16,885 bases of DNA. Origin: JBHHYR01 sp046757585. GTDB taxonomy: Bacteria; Desulfobacterota; Binatia; HRBIN30. Position 1 is the stretch's first letter. Every line of letters starts with the position of its first letter. Shown here piece by piece: positions 1-7,109 of this stretch. The DNA is taken from positions 1 through 16,885 of the forward strand of contig JBHHYR010000068.1 of the NCBI GenBank assembly GCA_046757585.1. The letters are read 5' to 3'. A program made the translations under genes and the position numbers. The notes beneath the pieces are model-generated. The model did not search any database and had not been told where the DNA came from. It was given only the letters and a program-made list of their open reading frames with translations.

Positions 1-1
1 T

Positions 2-760
2 CAGCTGGCGAAAAAGGAGTACGACCTCTCTCACTTCAGCGTCATCCTATCGGGCGGCGCAATTCTCACCCCAGCCTTGAAAGACGCCTTGCTCGAGAAA
101 ATTCCACACCTCATGATCATTGACGGATTCGGCGCCTCGGAAACCGGCGGACACGGAACGCAAATCAGTATGGCCGGCGCAAAGGCAACGACGGGAACAT
201 TTCGGATGAACGACGAAACTACCGTCTTGAAGGATGACCTCAGCGGACCACTGACGCCCGGCGCGGAAGAGAGTGGCTGGTTGGCGCGCCGCGGCCACGT
301 GCCGTTGGGGTATTTCAAGGACGCGGCGAAAACGGCGCAGACCTTCCCCGTGATAGACGGGGTGCGCTATGCCGTACCCGGGGACCATGCGAAGTTGGCC
401 GCCGATGGCTCTATCGTCGTGCTGGGTCGTGGATCGGTTAGCATCAATTCCGGCGGCGAGAAGATTTACCCAGAAGAGGTCGAGCAAGCACTGAAACACC
501 ATCCGGCCGTCTACGACGCGGTCGTCGTCGGAACGCCGAATGAACGTTTCGGCCAGCAAGTCACGGCGGTGGTGCAGGCCCGCGCCGGCGAGGTACCGCC
601 CGCCGAAGAGCTGATCGGGTTCTGCGCAGCACACCTGGCTCGCTATAAACTGCCCCGTGCGATCGTCTTCGTCGACGAAATGGTGCGCAGCCCTGCCGGC
701 AAGGCCGACTATCGTTGGGCGAGAAAAACCGCCCTGGAAAGCCTCGGGGGCCACGCCTAG
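2..760 (+). CDS. AMP-forming acyl-CoA synthetase, C-terminal part (5' end outside window)
   Basis: This is the last 252 residues of an ANL-superfamily acid:CoA ligase, which activates a carboxylic acid to its acyl-CoA through an acyl-adenylate. The frame is open from base 2, so the N-terminal half, including the P-loop-like motif, is outside the window. The adenylate-forming motif GFGASETGG lies near fragment residues 42-50. The hinge region with SGGEKIYPEEVEQAL follows near residue 148. The C-terminal catalytic lysine motif GKADYRWARK places that lysine near residue 234. The stop codon TAG is at 758-760. The next gene is convergent, but the dehydrogenase and carboxylase genes beyond it suggest that this ligase makes the CoA ester that enters that pathway. 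The family call is firm; the substrate cannot be read from this part. Confidence 0.93.
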   Translation, partial: QLAKKEYDLSHFSVILSGGAILTPALKDALLEKIPHLMIIDGFGASETGGHGTQISMAGAKATTGTFRMNDETTVLKDDLSGPLTPGAEESGWLARRGHVPLGYFKDAAKTAQTFPVIDGVRYAVPGDHAKLAADGSIVVLGRGSVSINSGGEKIYPEEVEQALKHHPAVYDAVVVGTPNERFGQQVTAVVQARAGEVPPAEELIGFCAAHLARYKLPRAIVFVDEMVRSPAGKADYRWARKTALESLGGHA

Positions 761-901
761 TCGGTCTGGGTGCGATCACCGCCGCGCCGGGCCGGGGCCA
801 CCCTCGAACGGGCTGGCCAGGTGGGTGTAGCCCACGCGCCAGACTCTTTGAGCGAGGGGGCAAGTCCGTATCGCATCTCCTCCGCGAACAGCAGCACTTG
901 G
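761..901. other. Short gap between convergent genes
   Basis: These 141 bases separate two convergent genes. I see no good terminator hairpin with a T-tract and no supported gene. All the reading frames present are short or are extensions of frames antisense to the neighbours. Confidence 0.5.
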
Positions 902-1270
902 TTAGTGGCCGATGACCATGGTGTCCTCGGTGAAGAATACCGGCGAGTTCTTGAGATCGATGAAACGTGCCTCGTCTTCGAGTAACCGCACCATGGCTTC
1001 CTGCGCAGCCGGCGTTTGGACCGCCGCCGTCAGCTCCTCTGAGTCGAACCACAGTTCCGCCACGCCATCGAACGGCGCCGAGGCTCCGCGCGCCTGGGCC
1101 GCTGCCTGCGCCACCGGATGTTCGATCGTGTGTGCCTGAACGTACCGCTTGATGTGCAGAGCCGCCGCGTAGGCCTTGACGAGCGGCGCATGCCGGTCTC
1201 GCCAATAGCGTTGAAACTCCGCGCGCGACAGGTTGGGTAGCCGACGCAGGCAAAAGACCAAGTGAATCAT
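902..1270 (-). CDS. EthD-family small protein
   Basis: A 122-residue protein of the EthD / dimeric alpha-beta barrel type. The start is ATG at 1268-1270 (read on the - strand), preceded by an excellent ribosome site GGAGGAG a few bases upstream; longer upstream readings lack support. The N-terminal pattern MIHLVFCLRRLPNLSRAEF followed by WRDRHAPLV is typical of the family (a small hydrophobic strand, then W-x-x-x-H-x-P). A second half with ELWFDSEEL and a terminal FFTEDTMVIGH completes the ferredoxin-like fold. EthD proteins are small auxiliary or enzymatic barrels found next to many degradation genes; the name comes from ethyl tert-butyl ether degradation, where its role is poorly defined. 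It is divergent from the acyl-CoA dehydrogenase gene and shares a 143-bp control region with it, so a role in the same pathway is plausible but inferred. Confidence 0.82.
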   Translation of the reverse strand: MIHLVFCLRRLPNLSRAEFQRYWRDRHAPLVKAYAAALHIKRYVQAHTIEHPVAQAAAQARGASAPFDGVAELWFDSEELTAAVQTPAAQEAMVRLLEDEARFIDLKNSPVFFTEDTMVIGH

Positions 1271-1356
1271 GGCATCTCCTCCGCTCACGGGACCAAGCAA
1301 GGGACCCGCCCCGTAAAGCTGGGCCAGGATCTTCAACGACGGGCCGGTCACCGGAT

Positions 1357-1384
1357 TTGACCCCATCGTGCCATGCGATACAAG
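1357..1384 (+). promoter_or_regulatory. Putative sigma-70-like promoter for the dehydrogenase/carboxylase operon
   Basis: TTGACC at 1357-1362 and TACAAG at 1379-1384 are separated by 16 bases, about 30 bases upstream of the dehydrogenase ATG. The -35 is a good match and the -10 is weak. This is the best promoter-like pair in the divergent gap. Confidence 0.4.
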
Positions 1385-1389
1385 GGGTC
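1359..1389. promoter_or_regulatory. Inverted repeat overlapping the promoter (possible operator)
   Basis: GACCCC at 1359-1364 pairs with GGGGTC at 1384-1389. Inside lies a smaller ATCG/CGAT pair at 1365-1368 and 1376-1379. The element covers the spacer and the -10 of the putative promoter, a position suited to a repressor. Two direct GGGACC copies at 1289-1294 and 1301-1306 lie nearer the EthD start. No regulator gene is visible next to it. Confidence 0.35.
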
Positions 1390-1413
1390 CAGCCCTGGAG
1401 CGGGAGGTGAACC

Positions 1414-2568
1414 ATGCACAACCCAGGCGAGGACATCTACGGTAGCCGGGAGCATCAGGCGTTCCGCGAAACGGTGCGCAGGTTCGTCCAGACCGAGCTC
1501 GCGCCACGGGCGCGGGAGTTCGATAAGATGGGCCGCATCGACAAGTCCCTGTATAGCCAGATGGGTGAGCTCGGTCTACTCGGTATCCGGTACGACCCAA
1601 AGTATGGAGGTCAGGGGCTGGACTACTCCTACCACGCCATCTTCCTGGAGGAGCTCACCCTCTGCGACAACGCGGGGGTGTGCATGGGTATCACCGTGCA
1701 GACCGACATGGCCACACCCGCCCTGCATCGGTTCGGGAGCGAGGAGTTGAAGCACAAGTATCTGTGCCCGGCGATTCGTGGCGATCAGGTGGGGGCGATC
1801 GCGGTCACCGAGCCCGGAGCAGGCTCCGACGTCGCCGGCATCCGCACCCGGGCTGTCCGGGACGGCGACGACTGGGTGATCAACGGATCGAAGATCTACA
1901 TCACCAACGCTGCCACTGCCGACTGGCTCTGCCTACTTGCCGTGACCGATCCCGAGGCGGGATATGGCGGCTTCAGCCAGATCATCGTCCCCACGGACGC
2001 GCCGGGCTTCAGCTACGAGCTCATTGAAAAGATAGGGAACAAGGGCTCCGATACCGGGCTGCTGTTCTTTGACGATGTACGCGTCCCGGTCTCGAACACG
2101 ATCGGTGACGTGAGTCGCGGCTTCCAACAGCAGATGATGCAGTTTCAAGACGAACGGATGGTACCGGTGGTCACTGCCCCGGTGAGTGCCCGCCATCTAT
2201 GGGAGACAACCCTGAAGCACTGTCAAGAACGGATAGCGTTCGGAAAGCCGCTGTCGAAGATGCAGGTGAACCGACACAAGTTCGTCGACATGCGCATCCA
2301 GATCACGGCCGCGCAGGAGCTTGCCTATCGTTGCATCCGGCAGATGATACGGGGGGAGGACGCCACGCTGGATATTTCGATGGCCAAGGTGTTCTGCACC
2401 TCCATGCTGCAGTACGTCGCGACCACGTGCGTGCAGCTGTTCGGCGGCGCCGGCTACTGCTGGGAGAATCCGGCAGCCCGGGCGTTCGTCGACTCGCGTC
2501 TCATCAGCATCGGTGGCGGTGCCGACGAAGTCATGAAGCAGATCGTGGCCAGAATGTTACAGATCTAG
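1414..2568 (+). CDS. Acyl-CoA dehydrogenase, branched/long-chain type (AtuD/isovaleryl-like)
   Basis: A full-length 384-residue FAD acyl-CoA dehydrogenase that would introduce the alpha,beta double bond into an acyl-CoA and pass electrons to ETF. The ATG is preceded by a strong GGGAGGTG at 1402-1409. The FAD/substrate motif AVTEPGAGSDVAG is at residues 130-142, and RIAFGKPLSKMQVNRHK is near 273-289. The usual C-terminal catalytic Glu of short- and medium-chain enzymes (within EGT) is replaced by Gly in SIGGGADEV (residues 365-373). A Glu in FQDERM (E247) sits where isovaleryl-CoA and long-chain dehydrogenases carry their catalytic base. This points to a branched or bulky substrate, as in citronellyl-CoA or isovaleryl-CoA oxidation. 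It is the first gene of a + strand run with the carboxylase subunits. The family is certain; the substrate is inferred. Confidence 0.93.
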   Translation: MHNPGEDIYGSREHQAFRETVRRFVQTELAPRAREFDKMGRIDKSLYSQMGELGLLGIRYDPKYGGQGLDYSYHAIFLEELTLCDNAGVCMGITVQTDMATPALHRFGSEELKHKYLCPAIRGDQVGAIAVTEPGAGSDVAGIRTRAVRDGDDWVINGSKIYITNAATADWLCLLAVTDPEAGYGGFSQIIVPTDAPGFSYELIEKIGNKGSDTGLLFFDDVRVPVSNTIGDVSRGFQQQMMQFQDERMVPVVTAPVSARHLWETTLKHCQERIAFGKPLSKMQVNRHKFVDMRIQITAAQELAYRCIRQMIRGEDATLDISMAKVFCTSMLQYVATTCVQLFGGAGYCWENPAARAFVDSRLISIGGGADEVMKQIVARMLQI

Positions 2569-2627
2569 GCCGCAGCGGCGTATTTCACGCTCAGCGGTCC
2601 GTGGTGAGCAACGGCCGAGCCTGAAAA

Positions 2628-4223
2628 ATGAACGTCTTGCCGACGCGCGTGGATCCTCGCTCCGAGGCCTATCGCGTGAACTATGCGGCGATGGCCGAGC
2701 AGGTTCGTTTTCTCAACCAGCAACTGTCCCTTGCACGAGCTGGAGGGGGCGAGAAATACGTCGCCCGCCATCGCCAGCGCGGCAAGCTGCTGCCACGTGA
2801 ACGCATTGAGTTGCTCATCGACCGTGACGCGCCCTTTCTCGAACTCTCGCCCCTGGCGGCCTGGGGTACCGAGTACACAATCGGTGCGGGCGTGGTCACG
2901 GGCATCGGGGTCGTCAACGGGGTGGAAGCCGTGATCATGGCCAATGACCCGACGGTGAAAGGCGGGGCCACAAACCCGATCACTCTGGAGAAGAACTTTC
3001 GGGCGATGGACATCTCCCGGAAAAACCGCTTGCCACTCATCAACCTCACTGAATCCGCAGGCGCGGATCTCCCCAACCAGGCAAGGATCTTCGTGCCCGG
3101 CGGCCGCACCTTCCGTGAGCTCACGCGACGGTCGGCCGAGCGCATCCCCACTATCTGCCTCGTGTTCGGCAGTTCCACCGCGGGGGGTGCCTATGTGCCA
3201 GGGATGTCTGACTACGTCGTGATGGTCAAAGGCGCCGCCAAGGTGTTTCTCGCCGGCCCGCCGCTGGTGAAAATGGCGACTAACGAGGAGACGGACGAAG
3301 AGTCACTCGGCGGCGCTGAGATGCACAGCCGTGTGTCTGGCGTCTCCGACTATCTGGCGGAAAACGAGCTGGACGCAATCCGGATCGGACGCGAAATAGT
3401 CGGCCACCTGAACTGGCGCAAGCTCGGTCAACTCCGCATGCGCACCCCCGAGGATCCGCGATACGATCCAGGTGAGCTATTGGGTATCGGGTCGATTGAC
3501 GTACGCAAACCCTTCGAGGTGCGGGAGGTGATCGCACGCATCGTCGACGGTTCCCGCTTCGAAGAGTTCAAGACGAACTATGGCACCACACTGGTAACCG
3601 GCTGGGCGTACATTTATGGCTACCCGATCGGCATCCTGGGCAACAACGGGATCCTCTTTTCCGATTCGTCCCAGAAAGCGGCGCAGTTCATTCAGCTGTG
3701 CAACAAGATCGATGTCCCGCTGCTGTTTCTGCAGAACATCACCGGTTACATGGTCGGCCGGCAGTACGAGCAGGGTGGAATCATCAAGGATGGCGCCAAG
3801 ATGATCAACGCCGTATCCAACTCCACCGTTCCCGCCTTCACGGTCATGATCGGGAGCTCTTACGGTGCCGGCAATTACGGCATGTGTGGCCGAGCGTATG
3901 ATCCACGCTTCCTGTTCACATGGCCGAATCACAGGATCGCCGTGATGGGTCCAGAGCAGCTTGCGGGTGTCATGTCCATCGTCCGTCGCGGCGCCGCAGA
4001 GCGCGCGGGGCAGCCCTACAACGAGGAGGAGGATACGGCCGTTCGACGAATGGTCATCGAACAGATCGAGCGGGAATCGAACGCCTTCTATGCGACCGCA
4101 CGCATCTGGGATGACGGTGTCATTGACCCGCGCGACACGCGCACCGTTCTTGGCATGACTCTCAGCGCCGCCTGCAGCAACGTGGTTCAAGGCTCCGACA
4201 ACTTCGGCGTCTTCCGGATGTGA
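2628..4223 (+). CDS. Acyl-CoA carboxylase beta (carboxyltransferase) subunit, methylcrotonyl-/geranyl-CoA type
   Basis: A 531-residue carboxyltransferase, the length usual for MCC/GCC beta subunits. It transfers CO2 from biotin to the gamma-carbon of an alpha,beta-unsaturated branched acyl-CoA. Oxyanion-hole regions are visible: FGSSTAGGAY at residues 180-189 in the N-terminal half and YGAGNYGMCGRAYDPR at 412-427 in the C-terminal half. AGPPLVKMAT and LQNITGYMVGRQYEQGG support the family, and the C-terminus ends FGVFRM as in MCC-beta. The segment ELTRRSAERIPT replaces the NQA-type segment I recall from classical 3-methylcrotonyl-CoA carboxylases. Together with GGIIKDGAKMINAVSNS, this resembles my memory of geranyl-CoA carboxylase AtuC. 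The start ATG has no strong ribosome site, so it may rely on coupling to the gene 59 bases upstream. The partner alpha subunit begins 35 bases downstream. Confidence 0.93.
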   Translation: MNVLPTRVDPRSEAYRVNYAAMAEQVRFLNQQLSLARAGGGEKYVARHRQRGKLLPRERIELLIDRDAPFLELSPLAAWGTEYTIGAGVVTGIGVVNGVEAVIMANDPTVKGGATNPITLEKNFRAMDISRKNRLPLINLTESAGADLPNQARIFVPGGRTFRELTRRSAERIPTICLVFGSSTAGGAYVPGMSDYVVMVKGAAKVFLAGPPLVKMATNEETDEESLGGAEMHSRVSGVSDYLAENELDAIRIGREIVGHLNWRKLGQLRMRTPEDPRYDPGELLGIGSIDVRKPFEVREVIARIVDGSRFEEFKTNYGTTLVTGWAYIYGYPIGILGNNGILFSDSSQKAAQFIQLCNKIDVPLLFLQNITGYMVGRQYEQGGIIKDGAKMINAVSNSTVPAFTVMIGSSYGAGNYGMCGRAYDPRFLFTWPNHRIAVMGPEQLAGVMSIVRRGAAERAGQPYNEEEDTAVRRMVIEQIERESNAFYATARIWDDGVIDPRDTRTVLGMTLSAACSNVVQGSDNFGVFRM

Positions 4224-4258
4224 TTCCGGTGGCGGTTGGGGTCCCTGTGCCGGGGTAA

Positions 4259-6256
4259 GTGATGAAGCAGTTCAACCGTGTCCTCATTGCCAATCGCGGG
4301 GAGATTGCCTCGCGGATCATCCGGACCTGCCGCGCAATGGGCATTAGCACAGCAGCGATCTACGCCGATCCCGACCGCCGGGCACCGTTCGTACGCGCCG
4401 CCGACGTGGCCGTGTATATCGGCCCACCGGTGACAAGCGGGGCTTTTCTCGCCATCGAAAAGGTCGTTGATGCCGCGCGGCGCGTTGGTGCGGATGCCGT
4501 GCACCCCGGGTACGGTTTCCTGGCGGAAAACGCCGACTTCGCGCAGGCATGCGCCGACGCCGGACTTACATTCATTGGTCCGGCGCCCGACTCGATCCGC
4601 CGTGTGGGCAGCAAGATCGAAGCCAAGAAGATCGCGGCGGCGGCTGGCGTACCCGTCATTCCGGGCTTCAGTGCAGCGGGGTTGTCGAACGCAGACATCG
4701 GCGTGCGTGCCCGTCAAATCGGCTACCCGATACTGATCAAGGCCTCGGCCGGGGGTGGCGGCAAAGGGATGCGTACCGTTCGTGATGCTGCCAGGCTGAG
4801 CTCAGCACTCGACGCCGCCCGCCGCGAGGCGAAGAGCGCTTTCGGCGATGACACGTTGCTCATCGAGCGTTACTTCGAAGCGCCGCGCCACATCGAGATT
4901 CAGATTCTCGGTGATCGGAACGGCCACCTCATTCACTGCTTCGAACGCGAGTGCTCGATCCAGCGCCGCTATCAAAAGATCATTGAAGAGGCCCCTTCTC
5001 CGGCTCTCGACGCACAGCTCCGCGCGCACATGGGCGAGGCAGCCATCCGCGTAGGTCAGGCTATCGGGTATCAGAACGCCGGCACCGTCGAGTTCATCCT
5101 CGACCGGGAACGGAGATTCTACTTCCTGGAAGTCAACGCGCGGCTCCAGGTGGAGCATCCCGTCACCGAGGAAATCACCGGTCTCGATCTCGTACGGCTG
5201 CAGATCCTTACCGCACAGGGGGCGCAGCTCCCCATCCGTCAGGAGGACCTCGCCGTGCGTGGTCACGCTATCGAGTGCCGCGTCTACGCCGAGGACCCGC
5301 ATGCGGACTTTCTTCCCTCCACTGGGACGCTGGCGTGCTGGCAAGAGCCGTCACTTCCCGGCATCCGCTGCGATAGCGGCGTGGAAACCGGCTCAGCAGT
5401 CACCATCCACTACGACCCTCTGCTCGCCAAGGTCATCGCACACGCTCCCAGCCGCGTTGAAGCGGCGCTCCGCCTAGCGGGAGCGCTGGGCGAGATGAGG
5501 GCACACGGCGTACACACGAACTTGCCGGTGTTGATCGAGGTCCTCCGGCATCCGGAGTTCCTTGCTGGCAACCTCGATACCCATTTCATTGACAGGCATG
5601 GGGGCCTCAATGACCGCTGGCACGCGCGCCAGGTGGAAGCCGACCGTCTGCACGCCGCCGTCGCCGCCCTCTGGCTCCAGGAGGAGCGGCGCGCGCACTC
5701 ACCGGTGTTGCGGGGCATTCCTTCCGGCTGGCGGAACAATGCCAACCAAATGCAAGACGTCTCCTTCACCACTCGGGACACCACCATCCGGGTCCAGTAC
5801 CTGGTGCACACCCGCTCTGACATCGATGTGCGCCTGAACGGCGTAGCGCACAAGCTTGCCGTGCTGGCGTGGGATGAAAGCAGCATCACGGTCGCCATCG
5901 GCGAAATGTGCCGCACCTACGAACTCGCCGTCCGTGCCGACACTCTCTATGTCCACAGCTCCCTTGGCACATCGGCGTTGCACAAGGTACCACGCTTTCC
6001 GCCACTGGCGCGGGAAGACATCCGCGGCGGCTGCCGGGCGCCCATGCCCGGGAAGGTTCTTTCGGTCAAGGTTGCGCAGGGCCAGCCCGTCAAGAAAGGA
6101 GATGTACTGGTGATCCTTGAAGCAATGAAGATGGAACATGAAGTCGTTGCGCCGCATGACGGCGTCGTGCGCGAGGTGCAGGTCGAGACAGGTGAACAAG
6201 TTGATACCGAGGCGGTCCTAGTGCTCTTGGATAGCGCCACGCAGAACCACACGTGA
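4259..6256 (+). CDS. Acyl-CoA carboxylase alpha subunit (biotin carboxylase + biotin carrier)
   Basis: A 665-residue biotin-dependent alpha subunit, normal length for MCC/GCC alpha. It carboxylates biotin with ATP and bicarbonate and carries it to the beta subunit. The N-terminal Rossmann-type domain starts RVLIANRGEIASRIIRT, with HPGYGFLAENADF following. The ATP-grasp glycine loop KASAGGGGKGMR is at residues 161-172, ERECSIQRRYQKIIEEAPSP at 229-248, and NARLQVEHPVTE from 293. The biotin carrier domain is at the C-terminus, with EAMKMEHEV and the biotinylated lysine at residue 624. A less conserved BT-like linker lies between about 500 and 590. GTG at 4259 is immediately followed by ATG at 4262, and either may be the start; GGGG upstream is a weak ribosome site. 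The gene follows its partner by 35 bases and precedes the hydratase, so it lies in the same operon. Confidence 0.95.
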   Translation: MMKQFNRVLIANRGEIASRIIRTCRAMGISTAAIYADPDRRAPFVRAADVAVYIGPPVTSGAFLAIEKVVDAARRVGADAVHPGYGFLAENADFAQACADAGLTFIGPAPDSIRRVGSKIEAKKIAAAAGVPVIPGFSAAGLSNADIGVRARQIGYPILIKASAGGGGKGMRTVRDAARLSSALDAARREAKSAFGDDTLLIERYFEAPRHIEIQILGDRNGHLIHCFERECSIQRRYQKIIEEAPSPALDAQLRAHMGEAAIRVGQAIGYQNAGTVEFILDRERRFYFLEVNARLQVEHPVTEEITGLDLVRLQILTAQGAQLPIRQEDLAVRGHAIECRVYAEDPHADFLPSTGTLACWQEPSLPGIRCDSGVETGSAVTIHYDPLLAKVIAHAPSRVEAALRLAGALGEMRAHGVHTNLPVLIEVLRHPEFLAGNLDTHFIDRHGGLNDRWHARQVEADRLHAAVAALWLQEERRAHSPVLRGIPSGWRNNANQMQDVSFTTRDTTIRVQYLVHTRSDIDVRLNGVAHKLAVLAWDESSITVAIGEMCRTYELAVRADTLYVHSSLGTSALHKVPRFPPLAREDIRGGCRAPMPGKVLSVKVAQGQPVKKGDVLVILEAMKMEHEVVAPHDGVVREVQVETGEQVDTEAVLVLLDSATQNHT

Positions 6257-6299
6257 ACGCAGACGCTGGCGAGTCTGCATCATCGGCCGCTGTGCTGCC

Positions 6300-6306
6300 A
6301 AAGGAG
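6300..6306 (+). promoter_or_regulatory. Ribosome binding site that fixes the hydratase start
   Basis: AAAGGAG lies six bases before ATG 6313. A longer reading from GTG 6253 would overlap the carboxylase stop and add about 20 residues with no family resemblance, so the downstream ATG is preferred. Confidence 0.75.
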
Positions 6307-6312
6307 AACACG

Positions 6313-7107
6313 ATGACCCAGTTCACGCTTTATGACGTCCGACGAGATGCCGCTTGGATCACACTCAATCAGCCCGAGAAGCGCAACGCCCTCAGCAACG
6401 TGCTGGTCCAAGAGCTGCGCGACCACTTGCAGGCGGCCATTGTCGACGAGCGGGTGCGGGTCATCGTCCTGACTGGTGCCGGTTCAGTGTTCTGTGCAGG
6501 GGCGGACCTGAAGACTAGTGGCGTTGGAGCGTCCAGCACGCCGGGAGAAAATCCCTTCGTGACGGTGATGAAGACCATCTGGGAAGCACCCAAGCCGGTC
6601 ATTGGCCGCATCAACGGCCATGCGTTCGGTGGCGGCGTCGGGCTGGCTGCGGCGTGCGACATCACCGTTGCTGCCGACTCCGCCACGTTCAGCTTTAGCG
6701 AAGTGCGGGTTGGTGTGATCCCCGCGATGATCTCCGTGATCGTCGTACCTAAGCTCGGGATCCAGAACGCCATGTGGCTGTTTTTGACCGGTGAGCGCAT
6801 CAATGCCCGACGTGCGGTGGAGGTGGGCCTCATTCACCGGGCCGTGGCAGCAACCGAGCTGGACGCAGCAATCGATGAGGTGATCGGCATGCTCCGCCTC
6901 GGTGGCCCCAATGCGATCCGGGAGGCGAAGCAGCTTGTTCGCCGCATGCCGGAACTGTCGGTGGACGGCGGTTTCCGCTACGCGACACAAAAGATCACTG
7001 AGCTCTTCGCCTCCGCTGAGGCGGCTGAGGGCATGCGGGCGTTTATCGAAAAGCGCCGGCCGCGCTGGACCGCCGGCGCATTTGTAGCACCCTCCGAGCG
7101 AGGATAA
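6313..7107 (+). CDS. Enoyl-CoA hydratase/isomerase family protein (LiuC/AtuE-like)
   Basis: A 264-residue crotonase-fold protein. In this context it should hydrate the carboxylated glutaconyl-type CoA ester made by the carboxylase (3-methylglutaconyl-CoA or isohexenylglutaconyl-CoA). Oxyanion-hole motifs are FCAGADLK (residues 60-67) and NGHAFGGGVGLAAACD (101-116). The position of the first catalytic Glu in classical crotonases is Gly here (GGGVGL). The second is kept in FSEVRVGVIPAMIS (E130), the pattern I recall for LiuC-type methylglutaconyl-CoA hydratases. LTGERINARRAVEVGLIH near residue 156 is the usual family motif. The gene ends two bases before the AtuA-like ATG, which implies co-translation. 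Function as a hydratase rather than an isomerase is inferred from its neighbours. Confidence 0.9.
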   Translation: MTQFTLYDVRRDAAWITLNQPEKRNALSNVLVQELRDHLQAAIVDERVRVIVLTGAGSVFCAGADLKTSGVGASSTPGENPFVTVMKTIWEAPKPVIGRINGHAFGGGVGLAAACDITVAADSATFSFSEVRVGVIPAMISVIVVPKLGIQNAMWLFLTGERINARRAVEVGLIHRAVAATELDAAIDEVIGMLRLGGPNAIREAKQLVRRMPELSVDGGFRYATQKITELFASAEAAEGMRAFIEKRRPRWTAGAFVAPSERG

Positions 7108-7109
7108 TC

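Noticed and set aside
47..754. A long - strand frame opposite the acyl-CoA ligase
   Set aside because: It is the antisense shadow of a gene with clear adenylate-forming motifs; its own translation shows no domain.
776..860. Short - strand frame after the ligase that reads GYTHLASPFEGG and ends at 776
   Set aside because: Codon choice looks coding-like, but there is no start, it is very short, and no family is recognised. A gene remnant cannot be excluded or shown.
1271..1600. Upstream extension of the EthD reading frame to about 1600
   Set aside because: The extra N-terminus is Arg/Pro/Gly-rich, overlaps the dehydrogenase in antisense, and the ATG at 1270 has a much better ribosome site.
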